Assembly: GCF_002938425.1 (NCBI RefSeq)
Contig: NZ_POQU01000018.1
Span: 1-52,779, forward strand
Direction: 5' to 3'
Source of the DNA: Blastococcus atacamensis
GTDB lineage: Bacteria; Actinomycetota; Actinomycetes; Mycobacteriales; Geodermatophilaceae
DNA: 52,779 nt
A model generated the notes under the pieces. It was not told the origin of the DNA, ran no database searches, and saw only the letters and a list, made by a program, of their open reading frames with translations. Numbering within the stretch: the stretch's first letter is position 1; each line of letters begins with the position of its first letter. Positions 17,468-24,861 of the stretch are shown piece by piece. The position numbers and the translations under genes are program-made.

Positions 17468-18595
17468 ATGACCGCCGGGGCGCAGGAGCGCGAGCCCGTC
17501 CGCCCCGCGTCGCCGCTGGCGGCCGCCGACCTCGCGCGGGTCAGGGCCGCCGTCGGGGAGGCGCTCACCGCCTTCCTCGACCAGCAGCGGGCCACCCTCG
17601 CCGCGATGGATCCCCGGCTGGCGCCGGTCGCCGACGAGGTGTGCGCCCTCGCCGAGGGCGGCAAGAAGCTCCGGCCGTCGTTCGCCTACTGGGGCTGGCG
17701 CGGTGCCCGCACCCAGGGCCAGGGCAGCGGGGAGGACGACGGGGATGTGCTGCGCGCGGTCGCGGCCCTGGAGTTCGTGCACGCCAGCGCGCTGGTGCAC
17801 GACGACGTCATGGATGCGGCCGGCACCCGGCGCGGCCGGCCGACGACCCACATCGGCTTCGCCGACAAGCACACCGCCGAGGCGCTGGACGGCGACCGCG
17901 ACCTGTTCGGCGTCGGCGCGGCCATCCTGGTGGGCGATCTGGCGTTGGTCTGGTCCGACGAGATGCTCCGCTGCTCCGGGATCTCCGAGGCCGCCCTGAG
18001 CCGGGCCCGCGCGATCTGGGACACGATGCGCACCGAGGTCACCGCCGGCCAGTACCTCGACCTGCTGCGGGCGGCCGGCGGGCTGCCCGGGCCCGACGGC
18101 GCGCTCACCGTCGCCCGCTACAAGAGCGCCGGCTACACGGTGCAGCGCCCGCTGCAGCTGGGCGTCGCCATCGCCGGCGGCGGGCCGGCCGTCGTGGAGG
18201 CGTGCAGCGCCATCGGCCTGCCGCTGGGCGAGGCATTCCAGCTGCGCGACGACCTCCTCGGGGTGTTCGGCGACCCGTCGGTCACCGGTAAGTCGGCCGA
18301 CGACGACTTGCGCGAGGGCAAGCAGACCCTGCTCATCGCCCTGGCCGAGGAGGCCACCGACGACGCCGGCCGCCGGCTGCTGGGCGACCTGCTGGGCAAC
18401 TCCGACGCCCGCACCGAGGACTTCGACGCGCTGCGCGGCCTGCTGGTGTCCACCGGCGCGCGCGACCGCGTCGAGGAGCGGATCGCCCTCCGCACCGCCG
18501 AGGCCCGGGCCGCGATCGCCGACGCCCCGATCGCCGACGACGCCCGGGCCGCGCTGGACGCGCTCGCCGTCGCGGCGACCACCCGCGCCGCCTGA
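17468..18595 (+). CDS. crtE: Geranylgeranyl diphosphate synthase (polyprenyl synthetase)
   Basis: 375 residues. The first Asp-rich motif is [20 protein letters not shown] (DDxxD), the second is [13 protein letters not shown] (DDxxD form), and [12 protein letters not shown] supplies the pyrophosphate-binding Lys/Arg. The enzyme condenses isoprenyl diphosphates, most likely to C20 GGPP, since crtI and crtB follow directly. An alternative start at 17399 would add 23 residues. The stop and the crtI start share one base (TGATG). It occupies the place of idsA2 (Rv2173) in the mycobacterial order. Confidence 0.9.
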   Translation: MTAGAQEREPVRPASPLAAADLARVRAAVGEALTAFLDQQRATLAAMDPRLAPVADEVCALAEGGKKLRPSFAYWGWRGARTQGQGSGEDDGDVLRAVAALEFVHASALVHDDVMDAAGTRRGRPTTHIGFADKHTAEALDGDRDLFGVGAAILVGDLALVWSDEMLRCSGISEAALSRARAIWDTMRTEVTAGQYLDLLRAAGGLPGPDGALTVARYKSAGYTVQRPLQLGVAIAGGGPAVVEACSAIGLPLGEAFQLRDDLLGVFGDPSVTGKSADDDLREGKQTLLIALAEEATDDAGRRLLGDLLGNSDARTEDFDALRGLLVSTGARDRVEERIALRTAEARAAIADAPIADDARAALDALAVAATTRAA

Positions 18596-20079
18596 TGGTG
18601 CGCACCGTCCCGGGCCGGACCGACCGCGTCGTCGTCGTCGGCGCCGGTCTGGCCGGTCTCGCCGCCGCCCTCCGGCTGCGCGGCGCCGGCCGTGAGGTCA
18701 CCGTGGTCGAGCGGGCCGACGGTCCCGGCGGCCGGGCCGGGCGGATCGAGCAGGACGGCTTCGCCCTCGACACCGGCCCGTCGGTCTTCACCGCCCCGGA
18801 GGTGCTGGCCGACACGCTCGCCGCCGTCGGGGAGGAGCTGGAGGACCGGCTGGAGCTGCGCCCGCTGGAGACCAGCTACCGGGCGCAGTACGCCGACGGC
18901 ACGCACCTCGACGTGCACGCCGACCCGGCGGCCTTCGCCGACGAGGTGGCCGCGCTGTGCGGTCCGGCGGAGGCGGCGGCGCTGCGGCGCTACCTCGCCG
19001 ACCTCGCCGAGCTCTACCGGCTGCAGCTCACGACGTTCATCGACCGCAACCTCGACTCGCCACTGGACCTGCTGGGCCCCGAGCTCGGGGCGCTCGCCCG
19101 ACGCGGGGGCTTCGGCCGGCTGTCGCGACACGTGGAGAAGTACTTCGCCGACGACCGGCTGCGCCGGCTGTTCAGCTTCCAGGCCCTCTATGCCGGGGTG
19201 TCGCCGTTCCGCGCGATCGCCGCCTACGCGGTGATCGCCCAGCTCGACATCGGCGCCGGTGTCTGGCACCCGGTCGGCGGCATCGGCGCGGTACCCCTGG
19301 CGCTCGCCGGCGCAGCCGCCGACGCGGGCGTGACCTTCCGGTACGGCGGATCGGTCGCGGAGCTGGAGACCAGCGGCGGCCGGGTGGCCGCCGTCCGCCT
19401 GACCGACGGCGAGCGGCTGCCCGCCGACGCCGTCGTGGTCACCACCGACGCCCCGCACACGCTGGTGCCCGGCCTGCGCGGTCCGCGCCGGCCGGTCTAC
19501 TCCCCCTCGTGCGTCGCGCTGCACCTCGGCGTACGCGCCGATGTGCCCGGCCAGGCGCACCACACGATCAGCTTCGGCGCGGCGTGGCAGGAGATCTTCG
19601 CGGAGCTGACGCGCGACGGACGCCCCATGAGCGATCCGAGCCTGCTGATCAGCATGCCGTCGGTGACCGACCGGTCCCTGGCCCCCGAGGGCGGCCAGGT
19701 CCTCAGCGTCGTGGCCCCCACCCCGAACCTGGACCGCCGCAGCGGGGGCAACCCCGACCTGGACTGGGACTCGCTGGCACCCCGCTACCGGGACGAGCTG
19801 CTGGAGACGCTGGAGGCGCGCGGTTTCACCGGCATCGACGGCGCGATCGCGGTCGAGCACCTGGACACCCCGCGCACCTGGGCCGCCCAGGGCATGGCCG
19901 CCGGCACCCCGTTCGCCCTGGCGCACACCTTCGGCCAGACCGGCCCGTTCCGGCCGAGCACGCTGCCCCGGCGCGGACCGGAGAACGTGGTGCTGGCCGG
20001 ATCGTCGGTGCAGCCGGGTGTCGGCGTCCCGATGGTGCTGATCAGCGGCCGGCTGGCCGCGGAGAGGATCACGGGATGA
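18595..20079 (+). CDS. crtI: Phytoene desaturase
   Basis: 494 residues. FAD-binding [17 protein letters not shown] and the [20 protein letters not shown] segment open the protein; the CrtI C-terminal signature is seen as [30 protein letters not shown]. The enzyme introduces the double bonds that turn phytoene into lycopene (number of steps not deducible). It acts at the membrane with FAD. It sits between crtE and crtB in a coupled trio, so it is the primary desaturase, unlike the paralogue at 2314. Confidence 0.92.
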   Translation: MVRTVPGRTDRVVVVGAGLAGLAAALRLRGAGREVTVVERADGPGGRAGRIEQDGFALDTGPSVFTAPEVLADTLAAVGEELEDRLELRPLETSYRAQYADGTHLDVHADPAAFADEVAALCGPAEAAALRRYLADLAELYRLQLTTFIDRNLDSPLDLLGPELGALARRGGFGRLSRHVEKYFADDRLRRLFSFQALYAGVSPFRAIAAYAVIAQLDIGAGVWHPVGGIGAVPLALAGAAADAGVTFRYGGSVAELETSGGRVAAVRLTDGERLPADAVVVTTDAPHTLVPGLRGPRRPVYSPSCVALHLGVRADVPGQAHHTISFGAAWQEIFAELTRDGRPMSDPSLLISMPSVTDRSLAPEGGQVLSVVAPTPNLDRRSGGNPDLDWDSLAPRYRDELLETLEARGFTGIDGAIAVEHLDTPRTWAAQGMAAGTPFALAHTFGQTGPFRPSTLPRRGPENVVLAGSSVQPGVGVPMVLISGRLAAERITG

Positions 20080-21011
20080 CCGCGGGCGACGACCGGCAGG
20101 CACAGCTCGCCGCCGCCTACCGGCACTGCGCCGCGATCGCCGCCGAGCACGGCAAGAGCTACCACCTGGCCACCCGCCTGCTCACCCCGGACCGGCGGCC
20201 CGCGGTGCACGCGCTCTACGCCGCCGCCCGGGTAGCTGACGACTTCGTCGACCACCCGGACGCCGACCCCGCCGGGGACCTCGCGGACTGGTCGCGCTCG
20301 CTGCTGGCCGAACTGGAGACCGGCTGGTCGGAGGACCCGGTGCGGCTGGCGCTGGTGCACACCTACCGGCGCTACGACATCCCGCTGGAGCACCTGGTCG
20401 ACTTCCTGGCCGCCATGACCAGCGATCTGACGATCGCCGGCTATCCGACGATGGACGACCTGGACCGCTACATGTGGGGCTCGGCGTCGGTCATCGGGCT
20501 GCAGGTCCTGCCCGTGCTCGGCACCGCCCCCGGTGTGGCCCGTGAGGAGGCGGCTCCGCACGCCATCGCGCTGGGCGAGGCCTTCCAGCTGACGAACTTC
20601 CTGCGCGACGTCGGCGAGGACGTCGACCGCGGCCGGGTCTACCTGCCCGCCGACCTCATGGCCGCGCACGGCGTGACCCGCGAGCAGCTGGCGGAGAAGC
20701 GCTTCGACGACCGCTTCCGGCAGCTGATGCGCGAGATGGTGGCGATCGTCCGGCGCCGGTACGACGACGCCGCCCCGGGCACCCCCCTGCTGGCGCCGGA
20801 GTCGCGGGACTGCGTGCGCGCCGCGACCGACCTGTACGGCGGGATCCTGACCGAGATCGAGCGGGCCGACTACCGGGTGCTCGACCGCCGGGTGTCGGTG
20901 TCGAAGCCGCGGCGCCTGGCGGTGTTCGCCCGCCGGTTGACCGCCGCCCAGCTGGCCAGGGTGAGGGTGACCATGGCGAAGCCGAAGAGCAGGTCCTCAG
21001 CCGGCGCGTAG
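20076..21011 (+). CDS. crtB: Phytoene synthase
   Basis: 311 residues from ATG 20076, sharing ATGA with crtI. Both Asp-rich motifs are present: ARVADDFVDHPDADP and FLRDVGEDVDRGRVYLP, together with the trans-isoprenyl synthase HH segments. It condenses two GGPP into phytoene. The family core ends near SVSKPRRLAVFARRL; the last 20 or so residues, ARVRVTMAKPKSRSSAGA, are read from the antisense of the crtYd coding end, with which the gene overlaps by 142 nt. This tail is probably non-essential. Confidence 0.92.
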   Translation: MTAGDDRQAQLAAAYRHCAAIAAEHGKSYHLATRLLTPDRRPAVHALYAAARVADDFVDHPDADPAGDLADWSRSLLAELETGWSEDPVRLALVHTYRRYDIPLEHLVDFLAAMTSDLTIAGYPTMDDLDRYMWGSASVIGLQVLPVLGTAPGVAREEAAPHAIALGEAFQLTNFLRDVGEDVDRGRVYLPADLMAAHGVTREQLAEKRFDDRFRQLMREMVAIVRRRYDDAAPGTPLLAPESRDCVRAATDLYGGILTEIERADYRVLDRRVSVSKPRRLAVFARRLTAAQLARVRVTMAKPKSRSSAGA

Positions 21012-21217
21012 GCGATCCGCGGCCCCCAGATCGCGCGCTCGTCGTAGACGACGACGTCCAGGCCGGTCAGCACGCCGTTCATCAGCAGCTGGAACGTCAC
21101 GATGATCGCGTAGGCCACCCAGAACACCGGCCGGGTGACCATGCGGGTGCGGTAGACCATCAGGTCCACGACCAGCACGGCGAGGACGGCGGTGACCGCC
21201 AGGGCGCTGTAGGTCAC
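20870..21217 (-). CDS. crtYd: Lycopene cyclase domain protein, second subunit
   Basis: 115 residues from GTG 21217, chosen because GGGAGG lies 7 nt upstream; a longer frame upstream lacks similarity. Three membrane helices and the lycopene cyclase domain features are seen, including MVTRPVFWVAYAIIVTFQLLMNG and the acidic PAEDLLFGFAMVTLTL. Heterodimeric CrtYc/CrtYd cyclases of actinobacteria form beta- or epsilon-ionone rings on lycopene. The C-terminal 25 residues are encoded in the overlap with crtB. It follows crtYc by 16 nt. Confidence 0.85.
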   Translation of the reverse strand: MTYSALAVTAVLAVLVVDLMVYRTRMVTRPVFWVAYAIIVTFQLLMNGVLTGLDVVVYDERAIWGPRIAYAPAEDLLFGFAMVTLTLASWAAVNRRANTARRRGFDTDTRRSSTR

Positions 21218-21233
21218 GCGTCCGCCTCCCTGC

Positions 21234-21638
21234 TCATGGGGCCGACTCCGCGCCCCGGTCCGCTCCTCGCTCGTTCCTCGCTGCGATGCTCCCGGGGCTG
21301 TCGTCGACCGGCGCCGGATAGCCGGCGTCCCATCCGGTGACACGGCGCACCGCCTCCAGCGCCAGGACCGAGCACAGCGGGACGACGAGGAAGAACAGCA
21401 CCTCCTCGACCGGGATGCCGCCGGGCAGCCGGACGTCGAGGGTGCGGGTGGCGGAGTAGTCCCAGTGCCCCTGCGCGATGGCGTAGAGCACCCATCCGAC
21501 GAAGACGGCGAACTCCGGGACGACGGCCACCAGCAGCCGGCGCCACCGGGCGTAGACGCGGACCCGCAGGATGAGCTCCAGCGGTGCGGTGACCACCAGG
21601 CAGCCGGCCAGCAGCCCGAGGTAGGTCAGCTGCTCCAC
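21234..21638 (-). CDS. crtYc: Lycopene cyclase domain protein, first subunit
   Basis: 134 residues from GTG 21638. Three membrane helices, with the hallmark PxEE motif in LPGGIPVEEVLFFLVVPLCS. It pairs with CrtYd to cyclise lycopene. The last 30 residues (from about DSPGS onward, containing AARNERGADRG) are not typical and are encoded by a short repeat-like element at 21262-21291. It lies 43 nt after the Rv2175c-like gene on the same strand and may be transcribed with it. Confidence 0.85.
   Translation of the reverse strand: MEQLTYLGLLAGCLVVTAPLELILRVRVYARWRRLLVAVVPEFAVFVGWVLYAIAQGHWDYSATRTLDVRLPGGIPVEEVLFFLVVPLCSVLALEAVRRVTGWDAGYPAPVDDSPGSIAARNERGADRGAESAP
21262..21291. repeat. Short repeat-like element in the crtYc 3' end
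   Basis: A 30-nt segment built of repeated CTCGCT/CCTCGCT units (minus strand: GCGAGGA, ACGA, GCGAGGAG). From memory, very similar strings recur between and at the ends of genes in several high-GC actinomycete genomes. Only one full copy is seen in this window. Confidence 0.35.
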
Positions 21639-21681
21639 GGCACCACCTTCGGCACCGGACCGCCGCGCGGATGCACCCGGG

Positions 21682-22005
21682 CTAGAGCGCCAGGGCCTGG
21701 GCCCGGCGGGTGACCTCGGTGTGCCGGTTGTCGCGCAGCGCCTGCACCGGCGTGCCGGGCAGCGACTCGTCCTCGCGGAAGAGCCAGTCGAAGGCCTCCT
21801 CGTCGGTGAAGCCGCCGTCCTGGAGGACGGTCAGCAGACCGGGGAGGTGCTTGAGGACGACGCCGTCCTGCAGGAAGTCGGCCGGGATCTTGCTGTTGCC
21901 GCTGCCCGGGACGGCCATCAGCTTGCGATCGCGCAGCAGCTGACGGACCCGGTTCGGCGAGGTGCCCAGCAGCTGGGCGACCTCCGCGGGGGTGAGCGTG
22001 TCCAT
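21682..22005 (-). CDS. Rv2175c-family helix-turn-helix DNA-binding protein
   Basis: 107 residues. An N-terminal MerR-like helix-turn-helix, TPAEVAQLLGTSPNRVRQLLRDRKL, is followed by the conserved C-terminal half LKHLPGLLTVLQDGGFTDEEAFDWLF and the ending NRHTEVTRRAQALAL. This is the actinobacterial Rv2175c family, whose M. tuberculosis member binds DNA and is a substrate of the kinase PknL. A PknL homologue lies 2.9 kb away. An in-frame TGA sits two codons upstream of the ATG, so the start is firm. It shares a palindromic start region with the divergent oxidase gene. Confidence 0.9.
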   Translation of the reverse strand: MDTLTPAEVAQLLGTSPNRVRQLLRDRKLMAVPGSGNSKIPADFLQDGVVLKHLPGLLTVLQDGGFTDEEAFDWLFREDESLPGTPVQALRDNRHTEVTRRAQALAL

Positions 22006-22022
22006 AGGCTCTCAGCCTATGG
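22002..22022. promoter_or_regulatory. Palindromic divergent promoter holding both start codons
   Basis: A perfect inverted repeat with arms CCATAGGCT and AGCCTATGG around a CTC centre. Each arm contains the ATG of one gene (22005 minus, 22019 plus), and each strand reads TAGGCT, a good -10 box, 8 nt before its own ATG. Only 13 nt separate the two start codons, so both mRNAs should be leaderless unless promoters lie inside the opposing gene. The dyad could also be an operator. Confidence 0.6.
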
Positions 22023-23158
22023 CGAGCGACAGCGGGACCGACAGTCGGCTGCCGGGTCAGCGGCGGCGGACATCCGGCGAGGTCACCCCCGAGGACCCGG
22101 GAAGGGAGCCGCCGTTCCTCGACCTGGACCGGCTGGAGGCCCGGGCGCGGGAGCACCTGCCCGCCGACGTCTTCGACTACTACGCCGGTGGCGCCGAGAC
22201 CGAGACGACGCTGCGCGAGGCCCCGGGCGCCTGGCGGTCCTGGCGGCTGCGGCCCCGTGTCCTGCGCGGCGTCTCGACCGTCCGGCTGGCCACCGAGCTC
22301 CTGGGCAGCCCCGTCCGGACCCCGATCGGCGTGGCGCCGTGGGCCTACCAGGGCATGGCGCACCCGGGGGGCGAGCTCGCCACGGCCCGGGGCGCCGTCG
22401 CCGCGGGCGCCCTCATGACCGCCTCGACCAGCGCCACCTCCACCCTCGAGGAGGTCGCCGTCGCGGCGGCCGGCACCCCCGCGTGGTTCCAGCTCTACCG
22501 GCTGCACTCCACCAGCCACACCGACGACCTCGCCCGCCGTGCCGGCGACGCCGGTTACCGGGCGCTGGTGCTCACCGTCGACCTGCCCCTCCTGGGCCGG
22601 CGGCACCGCGACCTGCGGCACGACTTCGCCCTCCCGGCCGACCTGCGCATGGCCAACCACCCGGCCACCGGCGACGAGCGGCCGACGCTGGACGACCTGG
22701 CCACGGCGACCTGGACGTTCGACGACATCGCCCGCTTCGGGGAGCTCTCGGGCCTGCCGGTCGTCGTCAAGGGCGTCCTCCGGGGTGACGACGCCGCGCG
22801 GTGCGTGCAGGCGGGGGCGTCGGCGGTGTGGGTCTCCACCCACGGCGGGCGCCAGGTCGATCCCGCCGTCGCCAGCGCGCACGCCCTGCCGGAGGTCGTC
22901 GACGCGGTCGCCGACGACGTCGAGGTCTACGCCGACGGCGGCATCCGGACCGGATCGGACGCGCTCATCGCCCTTGCCCTCGGAGCCACGGCGGTGTTCG
23001 TCGGCCGGCCCACGATCTGGGGGCTGGCCGCAGGCGGCGCCGAGGGCGTGGCCCGGGTGCTCACCGGCCTCACCGACGAGCTGGCCCACACCATGGCGTT
23101 GTGCGGCCTGGACGACGTCCGGTCGGTGCCCCGCGACTCGGTGGCGGCCGCGCGCTAA
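22019..23158 (+). CDS. FMN-dependent alpha-hydroxy-acid oxidase (lactate oxidase/monooxygenase-like)
   Basis: 379 residues; the ATG at 22019 is the only usual start codon before the conserved region. The fold is a FMN TIM barrel: [46 protein letters not shown] with the FMN lysine, [13 protein letters not shown] with the catalytic His (usual form SNHGGRQ), and [19 protein letters not shown] for phosphate binding. It oxidises a small 2-hydroxy acid such as lactate; the exact substrate and whether it is oxidase or monooxygenase cannot be told. It is divergent from the Rv2175c-like gene, with glyA downstream. Confidence 0.88.
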   Translation: MASDSGTDSRLPGQRRRTSGEVTPEDPGREPPFLDLDRLEARAREHLPADVFDYYAGGAETETTLREAPGAWRSWRLRPRVLRGVSTVRLATELLGSPVRTPIGVAPWAYQGMAHPGGELATARGAVAAGALMTASTSATSTLEEVAVAAAGTPAWFQLYRLHSTSHTDDLARRAGDAGYRALVLTVDLPLLGRRHRDLRHDFALPADLRMANHPATGDERPTLDDLATATWTFDDIARFGELSGLPVVVKGVLRGDDAARCVQAGASAVWVSTHGGRQVDPAVASAHALPEVVDAVADDVEVYADGGIRTGSDALIALALGATAVFVGRPTIWGLAAGGAEGVARVLTGLTDELAHTMALCGLDDVRSVPRDSVAAAR

Positions 23159-23162
23159 CCTT

Positions 23163-23255
23163 GGCCCGGGCTGTGACTGGCGCGTCGAGGTGGGCCACCA
23201 CCGGGGAGCGGCCCGCACCACCACCGCCGTGCGCCTGGGCACCGACCCGTCGACA
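23163..23255 (+). ncRNA. ZTP (pfl) riboswitch upstream of glyA
   Basis: The conserved blocks of the pfl RNA are in the right order: GTGACTGGCG at about 23172, CCACCGGGGAG at about 23206, and GCCGTGCGCCTGGGCACC at about 23226-23243. The last two form the pseudoknotted ZTP/ZMP site. This class senses the purine intermediate ZMP/ZTP, which builds up when 10-formyl-THF is scarce, and typically turns on glyA or other one-carbon genes. It ends about 15-20 nt before the glyA ATG, which suits control of translation initiation. Confidence 0.92.
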
Positions 23256-23270
23256 CGAGCTGGAGCCCTC

Positions 23271-24737
23271 ATGACCGCCTTCCCCCGCACCGCCACCGGG
23301 TTCGACGCCACCACCGCCTCGGCCGCCTACCGCAGCGCGCTGGAGGTCATCGGCGCCGTCGAGCCCCGGGTGGCCGACGCCATCGGCGCCGAGCTCGCCG
23401 ACCAGCGCTCCTCGCTCAAGCTGATCGCCAGCGAGAACTACGCCAGCCCCGCGGTGCTGCTCACCATGGGCAACTGGTTCAGCGACAAGTACGCCGAGGG
23501 CACGGTCGGCCACCGCTTCTACGCCGGCTGCCAGAACGTCGACACCGTCGAGGCGCTGGCCGCCGAGCACGCCCGCGAGCTGTTCGGCGCTCCGCACGCC
23601 TACGTGCAGCCGCACTCCGGCATCGACGCCAACCTGGTCGCGTTCTGGGCCGTGCTCGCCCAGCGCGTCGAGTTGCCGGCGCTGGAGAAGGCCGGCGTCC
23701 GGCACGTCAACGACCTCACCGACGAGGACTGGTCGACGCTGCGGCACGCCCTGGGCGACCAGCGGATGCTCGGCATGTCCCTGGATGCCGGCGGCCACCT
23801 CACCCACGGGTTCCGGCCGAACATCAGCGGCAAGATGTTCGAGCAGTCCTCCTACGGCACCGACCCGTCGACCGGCCTGCTGGACTACGACGTCGTCCGC
23901 GCCCGGGCCAAGGAGTTCCGCCCGCTCATCCTCATGGCCGGCTACTCCGCCTTCCCCCGCCGGATCAACTTCGCGACGATGCGCGAGATCGCCGACGAGG
24001 TGGGCGCCACGCTGATCGTGGACATGGCGCACTTCGCCGGGCTGGTCGCCGGCAAGGTGTTCAGCGGCGACTTCGACCCGGTTCCGCACGCGCACGTCGT
24101 CACCAGCACCAGTCACAAGTCGCTGCGCGGGCCGCGCGGCGGTTTCGTCCTGGCGCAGCCGGAGTTCGCCGACGCCGTCGACCGCGGCTGCCCGATGGTG
24201 CTCGGCGGACCGCTCCCGCACGTCATGGCCGCCAAGGCGGTCGCCTTCGCCGAGGCCCGCCGGCCGGAGTTCGCCGACTACGCGCAGCGCATCGTCGACA
24301 ACGCCGCCGCGCTCGCCGAGGGGCTGAAGCGGCGCGGCGTGCGGCTGGTCACCGACGGCACCGACAACCACCTGGTGCTGCTCGACGTCAGTTCCTTCGG
24401 GCTCACCGGTCGGCAGGCGGAGTCCGCACTGCTGGACTCCGGCATCGTCACCAACCGGAACTCCGTGCCGGCCGACCCCAACGGCGCCTGGTACACCTCC
24501 GGCGTGCGGATCGGGACGCCGGCGCTGACCACCCGCGGCTTCGGGCAGGCGGAGTTCGACCGGGTCGCGGAGCTGATCGCCGACGTCCTGGGCGCCACCA
24601 CGCCCACCGCCACGAGCGCCGGCGCCCCGTCCCAGGCGAAGTACACGATCGCCGACGGCGTGTCAGACCGGACCCGGTCCGCGGCAGCCGAGCTGCTGGC
24701 CGAGCACCCGCTGTACCCGGGCCTGGACCTGGGCTGA
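23271..24737 (+). CDS. glyA: Serine hydroxymethyltransferase
   Basis: 488 residues from ATG 23271, with GGAG 8 nt upstream. PLP lysine in [49 protein letters not shown] and [18 protein letters not shown] are all conserved. Between the N-terminal part and the core there is an insertion of about 50 residues (around [18 protein letters not shown]), which marks the long SHMT type found in many actinobacteria. The enzyme converts serine and THF to glycine and 5,10-methylene-THF. The ZTP riboswitch directly upstream gives its likely control. Confidence 0.93.
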   Translation: MTAFPRTATGFDATTASAAYRSALEVIGAVEPRVADAIGAELADQRSSLKLIASENYASPAVLLTMGNWFSDKYAEGTVGHRFYAGCQNVDTVEALAAEHARELFGAPHAYVQPHSGIDANLVAFWAVLAQRVELPALEKAGVRHVNDLTDEDWSTLRHALGDQRMLGMSLDAGGHLTHGFRPNISGKMFEQSSYGTDPSTGLLDYDVVRARAKEFRPLILMAGYSAFPRRINFATMREIADEVGATLIVDMAHFAGLVAGKVFSGDFDPVPHAHVVTSTSHKSLRGPRGGFVLAQPEFADAVDRGCPMVLGGPLPHVMAAKAVAFAEARRPEFADYAQRIVDNAAALAEGLKRRGVRLVTDGTDNHLVLLDVSSFGLTGRQAESALLDSGIVTNRNSVPADPNGAWYTSGVRIGTPALTTRGFGQAEFDRVAELIADVLGATTPTATSAGAPSQAKYTIADGVSDRTRSAAAELLAEHPLYPGLDLG

Positions 24738-24819
24738 TCCGGATGCGCGCGAGGACGGGCGGAACCCCCACCTCCGGTTCATCCGCACCACGGGTCACGC
24801 CGGTCCCCCGCGCCGCGTG

Positions 24820-24833
24820 GGAGGGCGCCCTCC
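24820..24833. promoter_or_regulatory. 14-bp palindrome upstream of the PASTA kinase
   Basis: GGAGGGCGCCCTCC is a perfect dyad ending 14 nt before the kinase -10 box, where an operator for that promoter could sit. It could equally be part of a glyA terminator, though there is no T tract. Confidence 0.3.
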
Positions 24834-24847
24834 GGCCCCGGCGCTCC

Positions 24848-24853
24848 TACACT
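24848..24853 (+). promoter_or_regulatory. -10 box for the PASTA kinase (leaderless start)
   Basis: TACACT, 8 nt before the GTG at 24862. This signal decides the start, since the upstream in-frame extension has no ribosome site. Confidence 0.45.
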
Positions 24854-24861
24854 CAGTCGTT

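Noticed and set aside
21214-21546. Arg/Gly-rich frame overlapping crtYc.
   Set aside because: Composition is that of a shifted frame; crtYc has clear membrane helices and the PxEE motif.
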